From Desulfonatronovibrio hydrogenovorans DSM 9292 (lineage in GTDB: Bacteria > Desulfobacterota > Desulfovibrionia > Desulfovibrionales > Desulfonatronovibrionaceae): 64,000 nt of DNA. Shown piece by piece: positions 7,999-17,505 of this stretch. Numbering within the stretch: the stretch's first letter is position 1; each line of letters opens with the position of its first letter. The notes beneath the pieces were generated by a model, which ran no database searches, had not been told where the DNA came from, and saw only the letters and a program-made list of their open reading frames with translations. Made by a program: the position numbers and the translations under genes. The DNA lies in NCBI RefSeq assembly GCF_000686525.1, contig NZ_JMKT01000012.1, positions 124,001 through 188,000 on the forward strand, given 5' to 3'.

Positions 7999-8844
7999 AT
8001 GACAGGTTTTTTTGTTAATCTCCCGCTGACCTATTTTGACAAGTTTCCTGAATACTCGGAGTATTTCCTGGAGAGCCGGATCTGTCCGGAGCTGGGTCTG
8101 GATGCGGACTGCATTGATTCCTGGGAGAAACAGGATAACTCTAAAAGGCTTGATTTTTTTAAGTCCAAGGACCTGAGGGTCGCTTTTCACTTGCCTTTTC
8201 TGGATCTGAAGCCGGGAAGCCTGGACAGTTTCATCTGCGGGGCAAGCGCCAGAAGGCTGGTCATGGCTGCTGAGCAGGCAGCCCGGTACAGCCCTGACCA
8301 TATGATAGTCCATTCAGGCTACCAGCCGGGAGTGTATGATGATGATTATTCCAGATGGCTGGACAATTCAGTATCCACCTGGGAAAAAGTCCTGGATGCG
8401 GCTGGTGATGTCCCGGTTTATCTGGAAAATGTTCATGAACAGGACCCCACCCATATCAAGGATGTCCTGACTGAGCTGGGCGGCAGAATGGGTTTTTGCC
8501 TTGATTTGGGACATTGGTTCAGCTTTGGCAGGGGCAAGAAGGATCAGGACCTCAACATCTGGCTTCAGACCCTGGCCCCTTATCTGAAACACCTCCACCT
8601 TCACGACAATGACGGTTCCTTTGATCAGCACCTGGGCATGGGTGCCGGGGAGATCCCTTTTGTGGAGCTCTTTGCCGGTCTGGAGTTTATGGATATATCC
8701 CCCACCTTTACCCTGGAGCCCCACACCACCCAGGATTTTTTCCAGTCGCTGGATTTTATGATCAGCCATCAATACTGGTTCACCCTGCTGGGACTGAAGA
8801 AAAAAGATTTTGAGAATCTTAAAGGGATGCCCGGTTTGGGCTGA
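7999..8844 (+). CDS. xylose isomerase-like TIM barrel protein, possibly CbiR
   Basis: A 281-residue protein of the AP endonuclease 2 / sugar phosphate isomerase TIM-barrel superfamily. Metal-ligand motifs are in place: FHLPF, IVHSGY, LENVHE, CLDLGHW, HLHDNDG, and a final TLEPH. No signal peptide. Desulfovibrio-type homologues of this shape are often assigned to CbiR, the cobamide-remodelling phosphodiesterase; I consider this plausible but unproven, and a sugar isomerase/epimerase or unknown phosphodiesterase remains possible. It is 14 bp downstream of the preceding membrane protein gene and its 3' end overlaps the convergent RluA gene by 26 bp. Confidence 0.65.
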   Translation: MTGFFVNLPLTYFDKFPEYSEYFLESRICPELGLDADCIDSWEKQDNSKRLDFFKSKDLRVAFHLPFLDLKPGSLDSFICGASARRLVMAAEQAARYSPDHMIVHSGYQPGVYDDDYSRWLDNSVSTWEKVLDAAGDVPVYLENVHEQDPTHIKDVLTELGGRMGFCLDLGHWFSFGRGKKDQDLNIWLQTLAPYLKHLHLHDNDGSFDQHLGMGAGEIPFVELFAGLEFMDISPTFTLEPHTTQDFFQSLDFMISHQYWFTLLGLKKKDFENLKGMPGLG

Positions 8845-9709
8845 TTTCTTTTATCCCGCTGGTACCGAACCTGCCTGTCCACCCCGGAGGAAGCCTGAAT
8901 TCATGCCCGGGCCAGGCCAGGTGAAAGCAGTGCAGATACATCACCCCTTCCTGGTTCCTGGGTCCGCCGTAGCGGACATCGCCCATGACCGGCATGCCCC
9001 TCTGGGCAAGCTGCACTCTGATCTGATGAGTCCGTCCTGTTTGCAGAGAGATGGCCAGAAGGGTCATTTTTCTGCGCTGGACAATGGGTCTGAACTTTGA
9101 CCTGGCCTCTTTTCCATGAGTGTCCGGTTTTACCCGGTGGGCTGTCCGGGTCAGGTTGTCCTCCATTCTGGTCCATCCTCCATCCACCACCCCTCTGACC
9201 CAGGCCAGATAAGTCTTGTGCATGTCAGCAGTGGTCCAGATGGAGTGGATGTACTCAAGCCACTGAAATGACCTGGCAAAAAGAACCAGGCCAGTGGTGG
9301 CCTTGTCCAGGCGGTGGGCCGGGGTTGGCGGAAAGCTTTGGTCAGAAAAGGCCTGGCGGACCCTGGCCACCAGGCTGTCTGAGTGACCTGTGCCTGAATG
9401 GACAGGAAGATTACCGGGTTTGTTTAAGACCAGAAAATCCGGGTGGGAAAAGTGGATATCCACTGGACCGCCAGGGGCGGGCAAAGCCGGTTCAGAATTG
9501 GTGTGGGGAGGAATACGGATGATATCGCCGGCCAGGACCCGGTCAAAGGGTTTGCAGCGGCGTTTATTGATCCGGACCTGGCCGGTCCGGATCAAACGCA
9601 TCAGGCCGGGATCTGGAAAGTCCCGGCCCATTTTTCTTTTGAGGTAGGAGAGGAGCTTCTGTCCGGACTCCTGGGGGGTTACCCGGCAATGCTCTACTCT
9701 TAATGCCAT
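8819..9709 (-). CDS. RluA-family 23S rRNA/tRNA pseudouridine synthase
   Basis: A 296-residue pseudouridine synthase. An S4 RNA-binding domain occupies about residues 15-70 (GLMRLIRTGQVRINKRRCK). The catalytic motif HRLDKATTG holds Asp135, followed by the TYLAWVRG and LQTGRTHQIRVQL motifs typical of RluC/RluD. It converts uridines in 23S rRNA to pseudouridine; which positions cannot be told (RluC type is most likely from the HRLD..TTG variant). It is transcribed against the TIM-barrel gene, overlapping its 3' end by 26 bp, and follows the exported TolB-like gene on the same strand. Confidence 0.9.
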   Translation of the reverse strand: MALRVEHCRVTPQESGQKLLSYLKRKMGRDFPDPGLMRLIRTGQVRINKRRCKPFDRVLAGDIIRIPPHTNSEPALPAPGGPVDIHFSHPDFLVLNKPGNLPVHSGTGHSDSLVARVRQAFSDQSFPPTPAHRLDKATTGLVLFARSFQWLEYIHSIWTTADMHKTYLAWVRGVVDGGWTRMEDNLTRTAHRVKPDTHGKEARSKFRPIVQRRKMTLLAISLQTGRTHQIRVQLAQRGMPVMGDVRYGGPRNQEGVMYLHCFHLAWPGHEFRLPPGWTGRFGTSGIKEISPNRASL

Positions 9710-9727
9710 GTTTTACAAAAAACCAGG

Positions 9728-11341
9728 TCAGTTGGTCCCTCCCATTCCTGCCTGGTCCATTTTATAGGCCAGGACAATGGTGCTTTTGTCCTGAAGCCCG
9801 GTTATACCGGGGTGGGTGTTCAGCAGAACCACCAGTTCTTTTTGCCCGTCTCCGTCAAAGTCGTATATTCCAAAGTCAACGATGCTGGCCCTGATTTTTC
9901 TGGTGTTCCAGTGGACGTTGAGTCCAATATCATCCCAGAACAGAGCCCTGATCTCGCCTTCGGGAAAGTTCCGGTATCGGGCGAATATTCTGGACAGGCC
10001 GGCATGATGTTTGTGAGCCAGAAGATGGTATCTGGTGCCTCCAGCGAACCGGTAGGGCAAAAGTCTGGTGGGGATATAGTAATAGTCCGGGTCGTGATCG
10101 CTGCCCCTGGCCAGGCCGGGCATGGTTCCGTAAACTTCCAGGCCAAGACCTGAGCCTGCGTACTCGTCAGAGGTTGTGTAACGCAGATTATGGCCGGCAG
10201 AGTAGACCTTGAGGACGTCGTTTTCAGCTATCACCACCAGGTGGCTGTCACCTTCGGGCAGATAGGCGAAGTTGAAGATGTTGGCATTGGGCGGCAGGGA
10301 CAGACCCGGACCCAGCTCAGGACCCTGGCTGGTCATCATCACTTCCTGGACTGAACCGGGATTGAACAGCCTGGTTCCTGTGGCCAGCCTCTGACCGACC
10401 AGGGCTGGTCTGTAGTTAGGGGGAAGGTTGACCACATTCATGAAAAAAGGAATCCGTTCATAAAGGGTCTTGAACTGATTGTCTTCAAAGCTGAGGATAA
10501 AGGTCCTGGCCCGTTCATCCTGCACCGCAGAGACGATTATCTCATCGTTGCCGTCCCGGTTGAGGTCATAGGTATTGATGTTCAGGCACTGGTAAGTGAG
10601 GGGGGCTTCATAGGTTGCCACCGGCAGCATCCGGCCCTGGTCCAGCCGATAGGCGTGAACCGCTCGGTCGCCCAGGATGAAAATGGTCTGTCCGTTGTCC
10701 TGAGCTGACTTGCCCAGGGCTATGCCTACGCTGGCAAAGGAAAGGGTCTGACTGCGCCACCTGCCGGCTGCGTAAGGATCGTCCTCAAACCTGAAGTGGG
10801 GACTGACAAAAACATCTGCCCCTGTTGGGGCCTGGGCAGCAGTCACTTCCTGTTGAATCACCTGCTCAGTTTCAGGGGCTGGCGCACTCCCGGGAACAGC
10901 CTGGGTCAGGAGATCGGCAGCCACCTGTTCCAGGGAAGGAATCAGGGCTGCAAGGGAAGGCTGTTTGAGAACCGGGTCAAAGGACCTGTCCGCTGCAATA
11001 GTATATACATCCAGGCTGGTCTCCCGGTCCATGACCGTGACAGTGCCGTAGACCAGAAAGTCCGCTCCCAGTTCGGAGCGGATGTCCCGGGCCTGATCAG
11101 TGGACTCGGGCAACTGGGTGACCCTGCGGTTCACCTCTCCGGGAGGAATGGAAGAAGTCTGACCGGCCCTGGTCAGCCTGGAGCTGAGCATGGACTGGAT
11201 CCCCTGGGACAGATACTGATATTCCTGGGGGCCATGGACCTCAAAAGGGAGGACCGCAAAGGTCTTGGTGGATTGGGCCTTGGCCTGGGGGCACAGGAAA
11301 AGCAGAAAAGTAATGAAAAACAAAAGTGGTTTAAAGCGCAT
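9728..11341 (-). CDS. exported TolB-like / FG-GAP (VCBS) repeat protein
   Basis: About 537 residues from ATG 11341, chosen over an upstream in-frame start because a strong GGAGGAA sits 5-6 bp before it and it begins with a clean signal peptide (MRFKPLLFFI...KAQ). Residues about 25-150 resemble the TolB N-terminal/FlgO-like fold (FAVLPFEV, YQYLSQGIQSML, LGADFLVYGTVT). The later part has FG-GAP/VCBS-type repeats with calcium-loop motifs (YDLNRDGNDEI and DFDGDGQKEL), suggesting a beta-propeller. Periplasmic or outer-membrane location is likely. No catalytic residues are visible; function unknown. Confidence 0.78.
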   Translation of the reverse strand: MRFKPLLFFITFLLFLCPQAKAQSTKTFAVLPFEVHGPQEYQYLSQGIQSMLSSRLTRAGQTSSIPPGEVNRRVTQLPESTDQARDIRSELGADFLVYGTVTVMDRETSLDVYTIAADRSFDPVLKQPSLAALIPSLEQVAADLLTQAVPGSAPAPETEQVIQQEVTAAQAPTGADVFVSPHFRFEDDPYAAGRWRSQTLSFASVGIALGKSAQDNGQTIFILGDRAVHAYRLDQGRMLPVATYEAPLTYQCLNINTYDLNRDGNDEIIVSAVQDERARTFILSFEDNQFKTLYERIPFFMNVVNLPPNYRPALVGQRLATGTRLFNPGSVQEVMMTSQGPELGPGLSLPPNANIFNFAYLPEGDSHLVVIAENDVLKVYSAGHNLRYTTSDEYAGSGLGLEVYGTMPGLARGSDHDPDYYYIPTRLLPYRFAGGTRYHLLAHKHHAGLSRIFARYRNFPEGEIRALFWDDIGLNVHWNTRKIRASIVDFGIYDFDGDGQKELVVLLNTHPGITGLQDKSTIVLAYKMDQAGMGGTN

Positions 11342-11495
11342 TATATTTCCTCCAGCCGCATTGCTTTTATTGATAATTTTCAAGGTCAAGACCATGTTTG
11401 TCAACATAATTATCCATGGTATCAATTATTTCTTTACTAGGCAAAACATTTTGGGCAAACAAAACCACTGGGCAGCCATCTGATGGCGGATCAAG

Positions 11496-12830
11496 ATGTC
11501 TGGAACTGCAGGCGGCCCGACTTCCAGCGATAACCGGAAATTACACCGGGACCTTATAAAGATGATGGAACAAACCATTCCAAGCAGTGTAACCCGTTTT
11601 TTCAGGCTGAACTGTTCCCAGCAGGACCAGGAACTGGTCCTGTCCCTGGTTCAGGAGGAAGGGTTCGAGTTTCAAGGGATTCCAGGGCGCCAGGACATAA
11701 AGACTCTCAAGACCAGCCCTTTTTCCATGGGCAACAGCCTGGCCAACTATTTCGGATATATTTATATCCAGGATATTTCATCCATGCTGCCGGTGATGCT
11801 CCTGGCTCCGGATGCTGGTTCCACTGTGCTGGATCTCTGTGCCAGCCCCGGGAGCAAAACCAGCCAGCTGGCAAACCTTGTCGGCCCTGGAGGCCTGATT
11901 GTGGCCAATGAACCCAATCCGTCCAGGCTGGCCACTTTACGGTCCAATCTCAGGCGGCTCAACCTGGTGAATGTGATTACTTCAGGCTATCAGGGTCAGG
12001 ACTTTCCTTGCAGCAAAGCAAGTTTTGACTATATTCTTCTGGATGCCCCGTGCAGCGGGTGGGGCACGGTTCTGAAGAATCCAAGGGTGCTGGACATCTG
12101 GACCCAGGACAGGCTGGGGGCATTAAAGGCTCTTCAGAAGTCCCTTATAACGTCTGCCTCCCGGCTTCTGGCTCCGGGCGGAAGACTGGTCTACTCAACC
12201 TGCACCACCAATGAGCAGGAAAATGAAGAACAGGTTCTCCTGGCGCTGGATGACCTGCCCCTGAAGGCGGTGGACCAGGAGGTCCCGTTTTCAGGTTCAG
12301 CCCTGGGACTGGAGGTCCAGAGGACCGGTCCGGGCATGATCAGGGTCAGGGGAAGCCGGACCGGGGGACAGGATTTTTTTATGGCCCTTCTTACTTCGGA
12401 CAGAAGTTCCGGATCCTGTTCAGACCAGGTCCCCCAGCAGGCCCTGTCCCGGCAGCCGGTTGCTTTTGATCTGGATATGCGGCACCCTGGCTCTGGAAAT
12501 TTTTACGATTTTTCAGGCAATGTCTATTTTGTCCCGGACCGGGCCTGGTCTTTTATCAAGGCCGGCTTGAAGGTGCAGGGCACCCACGTGGGCAGGAAAA
12601 AGGGCAAGGGTTATGCCCTGTCTCCCAGAATGAGGATATTTCTCCCCTCAGATGGGATAAAAACCGGTTTCTGTACTTCTGACCCCGGTCTGGTAAGAAG
12701 GCTGATCAACGGGCAGAGCCAGGCTGTGTCCGGCTCTGTTCAGGGTGGCCTTCAGGGATTTTACTGGAACGGGCTGGGGCTTGGATGGCTGAAGATTAAA
12801 GGACGCCGGCTGCTGTGGTCGGACAGATGA
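11496..12830 (+). CDS. RsmB/NOL1/NSUN-type RNA (cytosine-5) methyltransferase
   Basis: A 444-residue (or 422-residue, from Met23) SAM-dependent RNA m5C methyltransferase. The SAM site is LDLCASPGSKTSQL near residue 113; motif IV DAPCSG carries Cys186, used for product release, and motif VI STCTT carries the nucleophile Cys236. The C-terminal 120 residues (YFVPDRAWSFIKAGLKVQGTH region) resemble the RsmF C-terminal PUA-like domain. Substrate is rRNA or tRNA; RsmF-like is possible. The start is uncertain because neither Met1 nor Met23-24 (11562) has a good ribosome site. It runs divergently from the TolB-like gene. Confidence 0.85.
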   Translation: MSGTAGGPTSSDNRKLHRDLIKMMEQTIPSSVTRFFRLNCSQQDQELVLSLVQEEGFEFQGIPGRQDIKTLKTSPFSMGNSLANYFGYIYIQDISSMLPVMLLAPDAGSTVLDLCASPGSKTSQLANLVGPGGLIVANEPNPSRLATLRSNLRRLNLVNVITSGYQGQDFPCSKASFDYILLDAPCSGWGTVLKNPRVLDIWTQDRLGALKALQKSLITSASRLLAPGGRLVYSTCTTNEQENEEQVLLALDDLPLKAVDQEVPFSGSALGLEVQRTGPGMIRVRGSRTGGQDFFMALLTSDRSSGSCSDQVPQQALSRQPVAFDLDMRHPGSGNFYDFSGNVYFVPDRAWSFIKAGLKVQGTHVGRKKGKGYALSPRMRIFLPSDGIKTGFCTSDPGLVRRLINGQSQAVSGSVQGGLQGFYWNGLGLGWLKIKGRRLLWSDR

Positions 12831-12893
12831 CCTGGCCTGTCAGCCGGACACAAGGCAGTGGGCAAATCATTATAACCAACAGGCAGGTATGAT

Positions 12894-13676
12894 ATGATGG
12901 GATTTAAACGCAGGCTGGGCCGTTTTTTTGACCACCAGTGCAACAGGACCATGATTCTGCCCATGGATCACGGGGTCAGTGACGGCCTGGTTGCTGGACT
13001 TGACGATATGCCCGGGCTGATAAGACAGCTTGCAGAGACCAGGGTCCGGGGTGTTGTTCTGCACAAGGGCATGGCCTTGGAGCTTGGCGGACTGTTGAGG
13101 CCGGACCAGAACCTGGTGGTCCATCTGTCAGCCGGAACCAAACACGGTCTTCCTTCCTACGGCAAGACCCTGGTCTGTTCCATCCAGGAGGCCCTGCGTC
13201 TGGGAGCGGATGCTGTGTCAGTGCATATCAATATAGGCAATGATCTTGAGGACCGGATGCTTTCAGATCTGGGTATGGTAGTGGATGAGGCCCACCAGCT
13301 TGGATTGCCGGTTATGGCCATGATTTATGCCAGGGGCGGTCAGATAATCAATGAGCTTGATCCGCATCTCATAGCCCATTGTCTGCGCCTGGGAGCCGAG
13401 GTAGGGGCAGACCTGGTCAAGGTTCCCTTCAGTCCTGAGCAGAAGATCTTTTCCAGGGCCCTGAAGTCCTGCCCTGTTCCGGTAGTAGTGGCTGGAGGTC
13501 CAAAACAGGATGACTTCCAGGGATTTCTGGCCATGATCAGGTCTGCCATGGACTGCGGAGCTGCAGGAATTAGTATTGGCAGAAATATATTTCAGCATCC
13601 CAGGCCCATGGAAGCCCTGGATCAACTCTGGAATACCATTTCAGGACAGGGATGTAATGAAGCTGGGACCGGGTGA
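12894..13676 (+). CDS. 2-amino-3,7-dideoxy-D-threo-hept-6-ulosonate (ADH) synthase
   Basis: A 260-residue class I aldolase-like protein (DeoC/FbaB family) matching ADH synthase. It is the first step of the archaeal-type route to 3-dehydroquinate, used by methanogens and by Desulfovibrio-type bacteria instead of DAHP synthase. ILPMDHGVSDG near residues 21-31 and DLVKVPF with the Schiff-base Lys176 are the active-site motifs; VVVAGGPK and GAAGISIGRNIFQ bind phosphate. A class I fructose-bisphosphate aldolase is the alternative, but a class II aldolase (fba) is already present at 57.1 kb. The gene shares GTGA with moeA. The partner ADH-to-DHQ enzyme is not in the window. Confidence 0.8.
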   Translation: MMGFKRRLGRFFDHQCNRTMILPMDHGVSDGLVAGLDDMPGLIRQLAETRVRGVVLHKGMALELGGLLRPDQNLVVHLSAGTKHGLPSYGKTLVCSIQEALRLGADAVSVHINIGNDLEDRMLSDLGMVVDEAHQLGLPVMAMIYARGGQIINELDPHLIAHCLRLGAEVGADLVKVPFSPEQKIFSRALKSCPVPVVVAGGPKQDDFQGFLAMIRSAMDCGAAGISIGRNIFQHPRPMEALDQLWNTISGQGCNEAGTG

Positions 13677-14917
13677 TCAGTATGCAGGATTTTTTTGATG
13701 CCTTAAAGCTGGGTGAATTTTTTTCCATCATCCGCCAGACTCCTCTTCTTGAGTCCCAAAGGGTGGATCTTGAACTGGCCGGATCAAGGCTGGCGGCTGA
13801 GGATGTTTATTCACCTGAAGATCTGCCCGGAAGCCACAGATCGGCCATGGACGGATACGCTGTTCTGGCCAGGGACACCTTCGGGGCTGGCGAGTCCAAT
13901 CCGGTCTACCTGGAAAAAATTGTTGACCTGGCCATTGAGGATGTCCCTGAAATCGAGCTGGAGTCCGGGCAATGTGTTGGGATCGTCACTGGCGGGACCC
14001 TTCCCCCAGGGGCTGACAGCGTAGTCATGGTGGAGCATGTCCATGAAATGGGCCAGGGTACAGTTGAAATCAGGAGACCTGTGGCACCCTGGGAAAATGT
14101 CATGCTCAAGGGGGAGGACGTTGGTAAAGGGGAACTGATCCTCAGACAGGGGCAGGTCATAACCGGGCCAAGGACCGGGCTGCTGGCTGCTTTGGGGATT
14201 GGAAGGGTTCAGGTTTATAAAAGACCTGAGGTGGGAATAATTTCCACTGGCGATGAGCTGGTGGAGATAAACCAGGATCCTGGCCCTGGCCGGATAAGGG
14301 ATGTAAACACCCATGCCCTGGTCCAGATGGTCAGGGAGGCTGGTTGTCCGGCCCGGACATACGGCATAGTGCCTGATGCCAGGGACTCCCTGGCTAAAGT
14401 TCTGGCCAGGGCCATGGAGGATAATGATATTGTCCTTGTTTCCGGAGGAAGTTCGGTCGGCAACAGGGACTTCACCATCAAGGCCATGTCCGACTTGGAC
14501 GGAATTGAGATCCTGGCCCACGGCCTGGCCCTGAGTCCGGGAAAACCCACCATATTCGGCCGGTTGAACAGCAAATGTATCTGGGGATTGCCCGGCCAGG
14601 TCACCTCTGCCCAGGTGGTCATGCTGGTCCTGGTGCTTCCTTTTCTCAGGCATCTTCAGGGAGATCCGGATCCATTTACTTGGGATGAAAAATTCATGAT
14701 CCGGGCAGCCCTGTCCAGGAATCTGGCCTCTAAATACGGACGGGCTGATTATGTCCGGGTCAAGCTGGAAAGCAGAGAGCAGGGGGTGATAGCAGTCCCT
14801 GTAACCGGCAAGTCAGGTCTTCTGAAGACCATGCTTGGGGCTGACGGGTTGATCAGGATACCTGAAAACTGCGAAGGACTGTCCCAGGGCGACCAGGTCA
14901 TGGTCAGGCTGATATGA
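13673..14917 (+). CDS. moeA: molybdopterin molybdotransferase
   Basis: A MoeA of about 414 residues, which inserts molybdate (or tungstate) into molybdopterin. Motifs: SHRSAMDGYAV near residues 53-63, GGTLPPGAD near 103, STGDEL near 188, VSGGSSVG near 260, and LPGQVTSA near 306. The reported start is GTG 13673 overlapping the previous TGA; ATG 13682 (MQDFFDAL) is an equally good start. The gene fits with mobA and fdhE at 27-28.6 kb: the organism makes molybdo- or tungsto-enzymes such as formate dehydrogenase. Confidence 0.93.
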   Translation: MISMQDFFDALKLGEFFSIIRQTPLLESQRVDLELAGSRLAAEDVYSPEDLPGSHRSAMDGYAVLARDTFGAGESNPVYLEKIVDLAIEDVPEIELESGQCVGIVTGGTLPPGADSVVMVEHVHEMGQGTVEIRRPVAPWENVMLKGEDVGKGELILRQGQVITGPRTGLLAALGIGRVQVYKRPEVGIISTGDELVEINQDPGPGRIRDVNTHALVQMVREAGCPARTYGIVPDARDSLAKVLARAMEDNDIVLVSGGSSVGNRDFTIKAMSDLDGIEILAHGLALSPGKPTIFGRLNSKCIWGLPGQVTSAQVVMLVLVLPFLRHLQGDPDPFTWDEKFMIRAALSRNLASKYGRADYVRVKLESREQGVIAVPVTGKSGLLKTMLGADGLIRIPENCEGLSQGDQVMVRLI

Positions 14918-14988
14918 TCTTGCGTTTCAGCAGTACTTCCAGGGGTGTCTGGAGGGGATAGGGCCGCAGAGTCGAGTCCTCACCAGTT

Positions 14989-15726
14989 TTAACTGGCTCC
15001 GGCCTCTTTCTTCACGGCCATCAGTGGGGTCTTCAAAGGGGTCCTTTCAATCAGGTCCACGCGCATGCCGGAAAAAGCCCCTATCCCGGCAGGGAGGAAG
15101 AGCCTGTTGACCATCTTCAGAGGCCAGGGGCAGGTCCAGGTGGACTCAGGCCCGGGAAGGACCGATCTTGCGGATATCACCCTGGGTCCCAGCACATCAA
15201 AGAGCAGTTTTTTTACTTCCTTGACTGAAAACAGCCTGGCCTGTTTAAAAAACCCTGTATTGTTGCGGGTGGTCATTTTTTTGCCCAGACAATACAGGGA
15301 TTTTTTGTTGAGAAAGCAGAGCAGGATGCCCTTTTTGGTCACCCTGGCCGCTTCTCTGATGACCTTTTCCGGTTCATGACAAAACTCCAGCAAGGTGATG
15401 ATGGCGGAAAAATCAAACTCATTGTCATCAAAAGGCAGGTGCTGGGCCTTACCCAGGTGGAGGTCCGCCCGGTTGCCCATCTTCTCCCTGGCCCTGGCCA
15501 GCATTCCAGGGGAGGCATCAATACCATAGACATCAAAACCTGACTCCCAGAACAGCTCCAGAAAGGCTCCGGTACCGCAGCCTATGTCCAGAAGACTCTG
15601 CTTGCGCCTGGGCCAGGATGAAACCAGATGCTGAACAAGTCTTTTTTCCTGTTCCAGGGCGAATTTTCCTGGATGGGTGGAAAACCAGGCATCGTACTCC
15701 TGAGCGTGTTTTTCCCAGTGAAACAT
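14989..15726 (-). CDS. class I SAM-dependent methyltransferase
   Basis: A 245-residue methyltransferase of the UbiE/Methyltransf_11 type. Motif I LLDIGCGTGAFLEL lies near residues 45-58, motif II YGIDASPGML near 68, and FDFSAIITLLEFCHEP near 103-118 is the post-motif region. The C-terminal third is specific and holds no motif I can name. Substrate unknown. It lies 3 bp after ilvD on the same strand. Beyond its TAA, the +1 frame on the same strand stays open for about 28 more codons with protein-like composition (see findings), so the annotated C-terminus may be affected by a frameshift. Confidence 0.82.
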   Translation of the reverse strand: MFHWEKHAQEYDAWFSTHPGKFALEQEKRLVQHLVSSWPRRKQSLLDIGCGTGAFLELFWESGFDVYGIDASPGMLARAREKMGNRADLHLGKAQHLPFDDNEFDFSAIITLLEFCHEPEKVIREAARVTKKGILLCFLNKKSLYCLGKKMTTRNNTGFFKQARLFSVKEVKKLLFDVLGPRVISARSVLPGPESTWTCPWPLKMVNRLFLPAGIGAFSGMRVDLIERTPLKTPLMAVKKEAGAS

Positions 15727-15728
15727 GG

Positions 15729-17396
15729 CTATGATCTGTAGGCTGCCCCGTTGGCGGCAGATCCGGCCTGCCGGCTGTACCGCCGCAAAAAGGGTGAGTC
15801 GATCTTCTGATCACGGGGCTTGAACTCTTTTTTTCTCTTTTCTATTTCATCGTCAGGAACATTAAGGTTCAGGTCGCCCTTAAAGATGTCGATATTGATC
15901 TCATCACCCTCCCTGACCAGGGCGATCATTCCTCCTTCAGCAGCCTCAGGGGAAACATGCCCGATGGCCGCGCCCCTGGTCCCTCCGCTGAACCGGCCGT
16001 CAGTGATGAGAGCAACATGCCTGTCCAGGCCCATGCCGGCAATGGCCGAGGTGGGAGTGAGCATCTCCCTCATGCCAGGTCCCCCTTTTGGGCCTTCATT
16101 GCGGATGACAATTACGTCTCCCTTGTTGATCTGACCGGACAGGATGGCCTGCACAGCGTCTTCCTCGTTTTCAAACACCCTGGCCGGACCGGACCGGACC
16201 ATCATTTCCGGGGCCACGGCCGATTGTTTGACCACAGCACCCTGGGGAGCAAGGTTGCCCTTGAGGATGGCTATGCCACCCTCCCTGCTGTAAGGGTCAT
16301 TAATAGGCCTGATGACCTGATAGTCTTTGACCCCGGCCTTGAGCTGCTCCAGGTTTTCACCCCAGGACCGGCCAGTGACTGTTACAGCGTTTAGGTCAAA
16401 GATTTCTTCTTTGGCCAGTTCGGACACTATGGCTGGAATGCCGCCGGCCCTGTGCAGGTCCTGGAGGTGGTGGGTCCCGGCAGGAGAGAGTCTGCACAGG
16501 TTCGGGGTTTTCTTGCTCATGACGTCGAATATGTCCAGGTTCAGGTCCAGACCAGCCTCGGCAAAAATGGCCGGAAGATGGAGGACAGTATTGGTGGAAC
16601 AGCCCAGGGCCATATCCACGGCCACAGCATTGGCAACACTTTTGGGATTAATGATGTCCCTGGGTTTGATGTCTTTTTTTACCAGATCCATGACCCGCAT
16701 ACCTGCAGTTTTGGCCAGACGGATCCTGGCACTGGTTACAGCCGGGATGGTTCCGTTTCCAGGCAGAGCCAGGCCAATGGCTTCAGAAAGGCAGTTCATG
16801 GAATTTGCAGTGAACATGCCTGAACATGATCCGCATCCCGGACAGGCGTTTTCTTCCAGCTCAGCCAGGTCTTCAGGGTCCATCTGTCCGCTTCTGACCT
16901 TTCCCACGGCTTCGAAAACCGATATCAGGTCCACCTTTTCCCCTCTGAATTCACCGGCAAGCATGGGCCCGCCGCTGATGACCAGGGCCGGCACGTTGAT
17001 CCTGAGCATGGCCATGAGCATTCCCGGGACTACCTTGTCGCAGTTGGGTATTAATACCAGGCCGTCAAAGGGGTGAGCTGTAGCCATGATTTCAATGGAG
17101 TCAGCAATGAGTTCCCGGCTGGGCAGGCTGAAGCGCATCCCCTGGTGATTCATGGCCAGACCGTCACAGACTCCAATGGTTGAAAACTCCAGAGGTGTTC
17201 CACCGGCCATTCTTACTCCGGCCTTGACTGCAGCTGATATCTTATCAAGATTTATGTGCCCGGGCACAATTTCATTGGCTGAATTGACCACCCCGATCAG
17301 GGGCCTGTTAATTTCTTCGCGGGTCAAGCCCAGAGCGTGCATAAGAGATCGGTGGGGAGATTTTTCCAGTCCCTTGGTCATTTTGTGGCTTCGCAT
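15729..17396 (-). CDS. ilvD: dihydroxy-acid dehydratase
   Basis: About 555 residues from ATG 17396 ([18 protein letters not shown]), which matches the usual family start; the frame is open further upstream but that part is not conserved-looking. It dehydrates dihydroxy-isovalerate and dihydroxy-methylvalerate to the branched 2-oxoacids. Iron-sulfur cysteines are seen in NCDKVVPGM and [19 protein letters not shown], and GRFSGGTRG holds the late active-site motif. AGAGG precedes the start. It is followed by the methyltransferase gene and preceded, 110 bp away, by tsaD on the same strand. Confidence 0.96.
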   Translation of the reverse strand: MRSHKMTKGLEKSPHRSLMHALGLTREEINRPLIGVVNSANEIVPGHINLDKISAAVKAGVRMAGGTPLEFSTIGVCDGLAMNHQGMRFSLPSRELIADSIEIMATAHPFDGLVLIPNCDKVVPGMLMAMLRINVPALVISGGPMLAGEFRGEKVDLISVFEAVGKVRSGQMDPEDLAELEENACPGCGSCSGMFTANSMNCLSEAIGLALPGNGTIPAVTSARIRLAKTAGMRVMDLVKKDIKPRDIINPKSVANAVAVDMALGCSTNTVLHLPAIFAEAGLDLNLDIFDVMSKKTPNLCRLSPAGTHHLQDLHRAGGIPAIVSELAKEEIFDLNAVTVTGRSWGENLEQLKAGVKDYQVIRPINDPYSREGGIAILKGNLAPQGAVVKQSAVAPEMMVRSGPARVFENEEDAVQAILSGQINKGDVIVIRNEGPKGGPGMREMLTPTSAIAGMGLDRHVALITDGRFSGGTRGAAIGHVSPEAAEGGMIALVREGDEINIDIFKGDLNLNVPDDEIEKRKKEFKPRDQKIDSPFLRRYSRQAGSAANGAAYRS

Positions 17397-17505
17397 GTGA
17401 ACCTCTTTTTTTATTGTATTATGAATCCAATTATTTTTCACAGGCCCGGGTTTTGACCCGGACAATGGACAGCTGGCATGGATCGGCCCGGGCAAAGCAG
17501 GCTTT

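Noticed and set aside
13263-13625. Minus-strand ORFs opposite ADH synthase and moeA
   Set aside because: Shadows of conserved + strand genes caused by GC-rich codon use.
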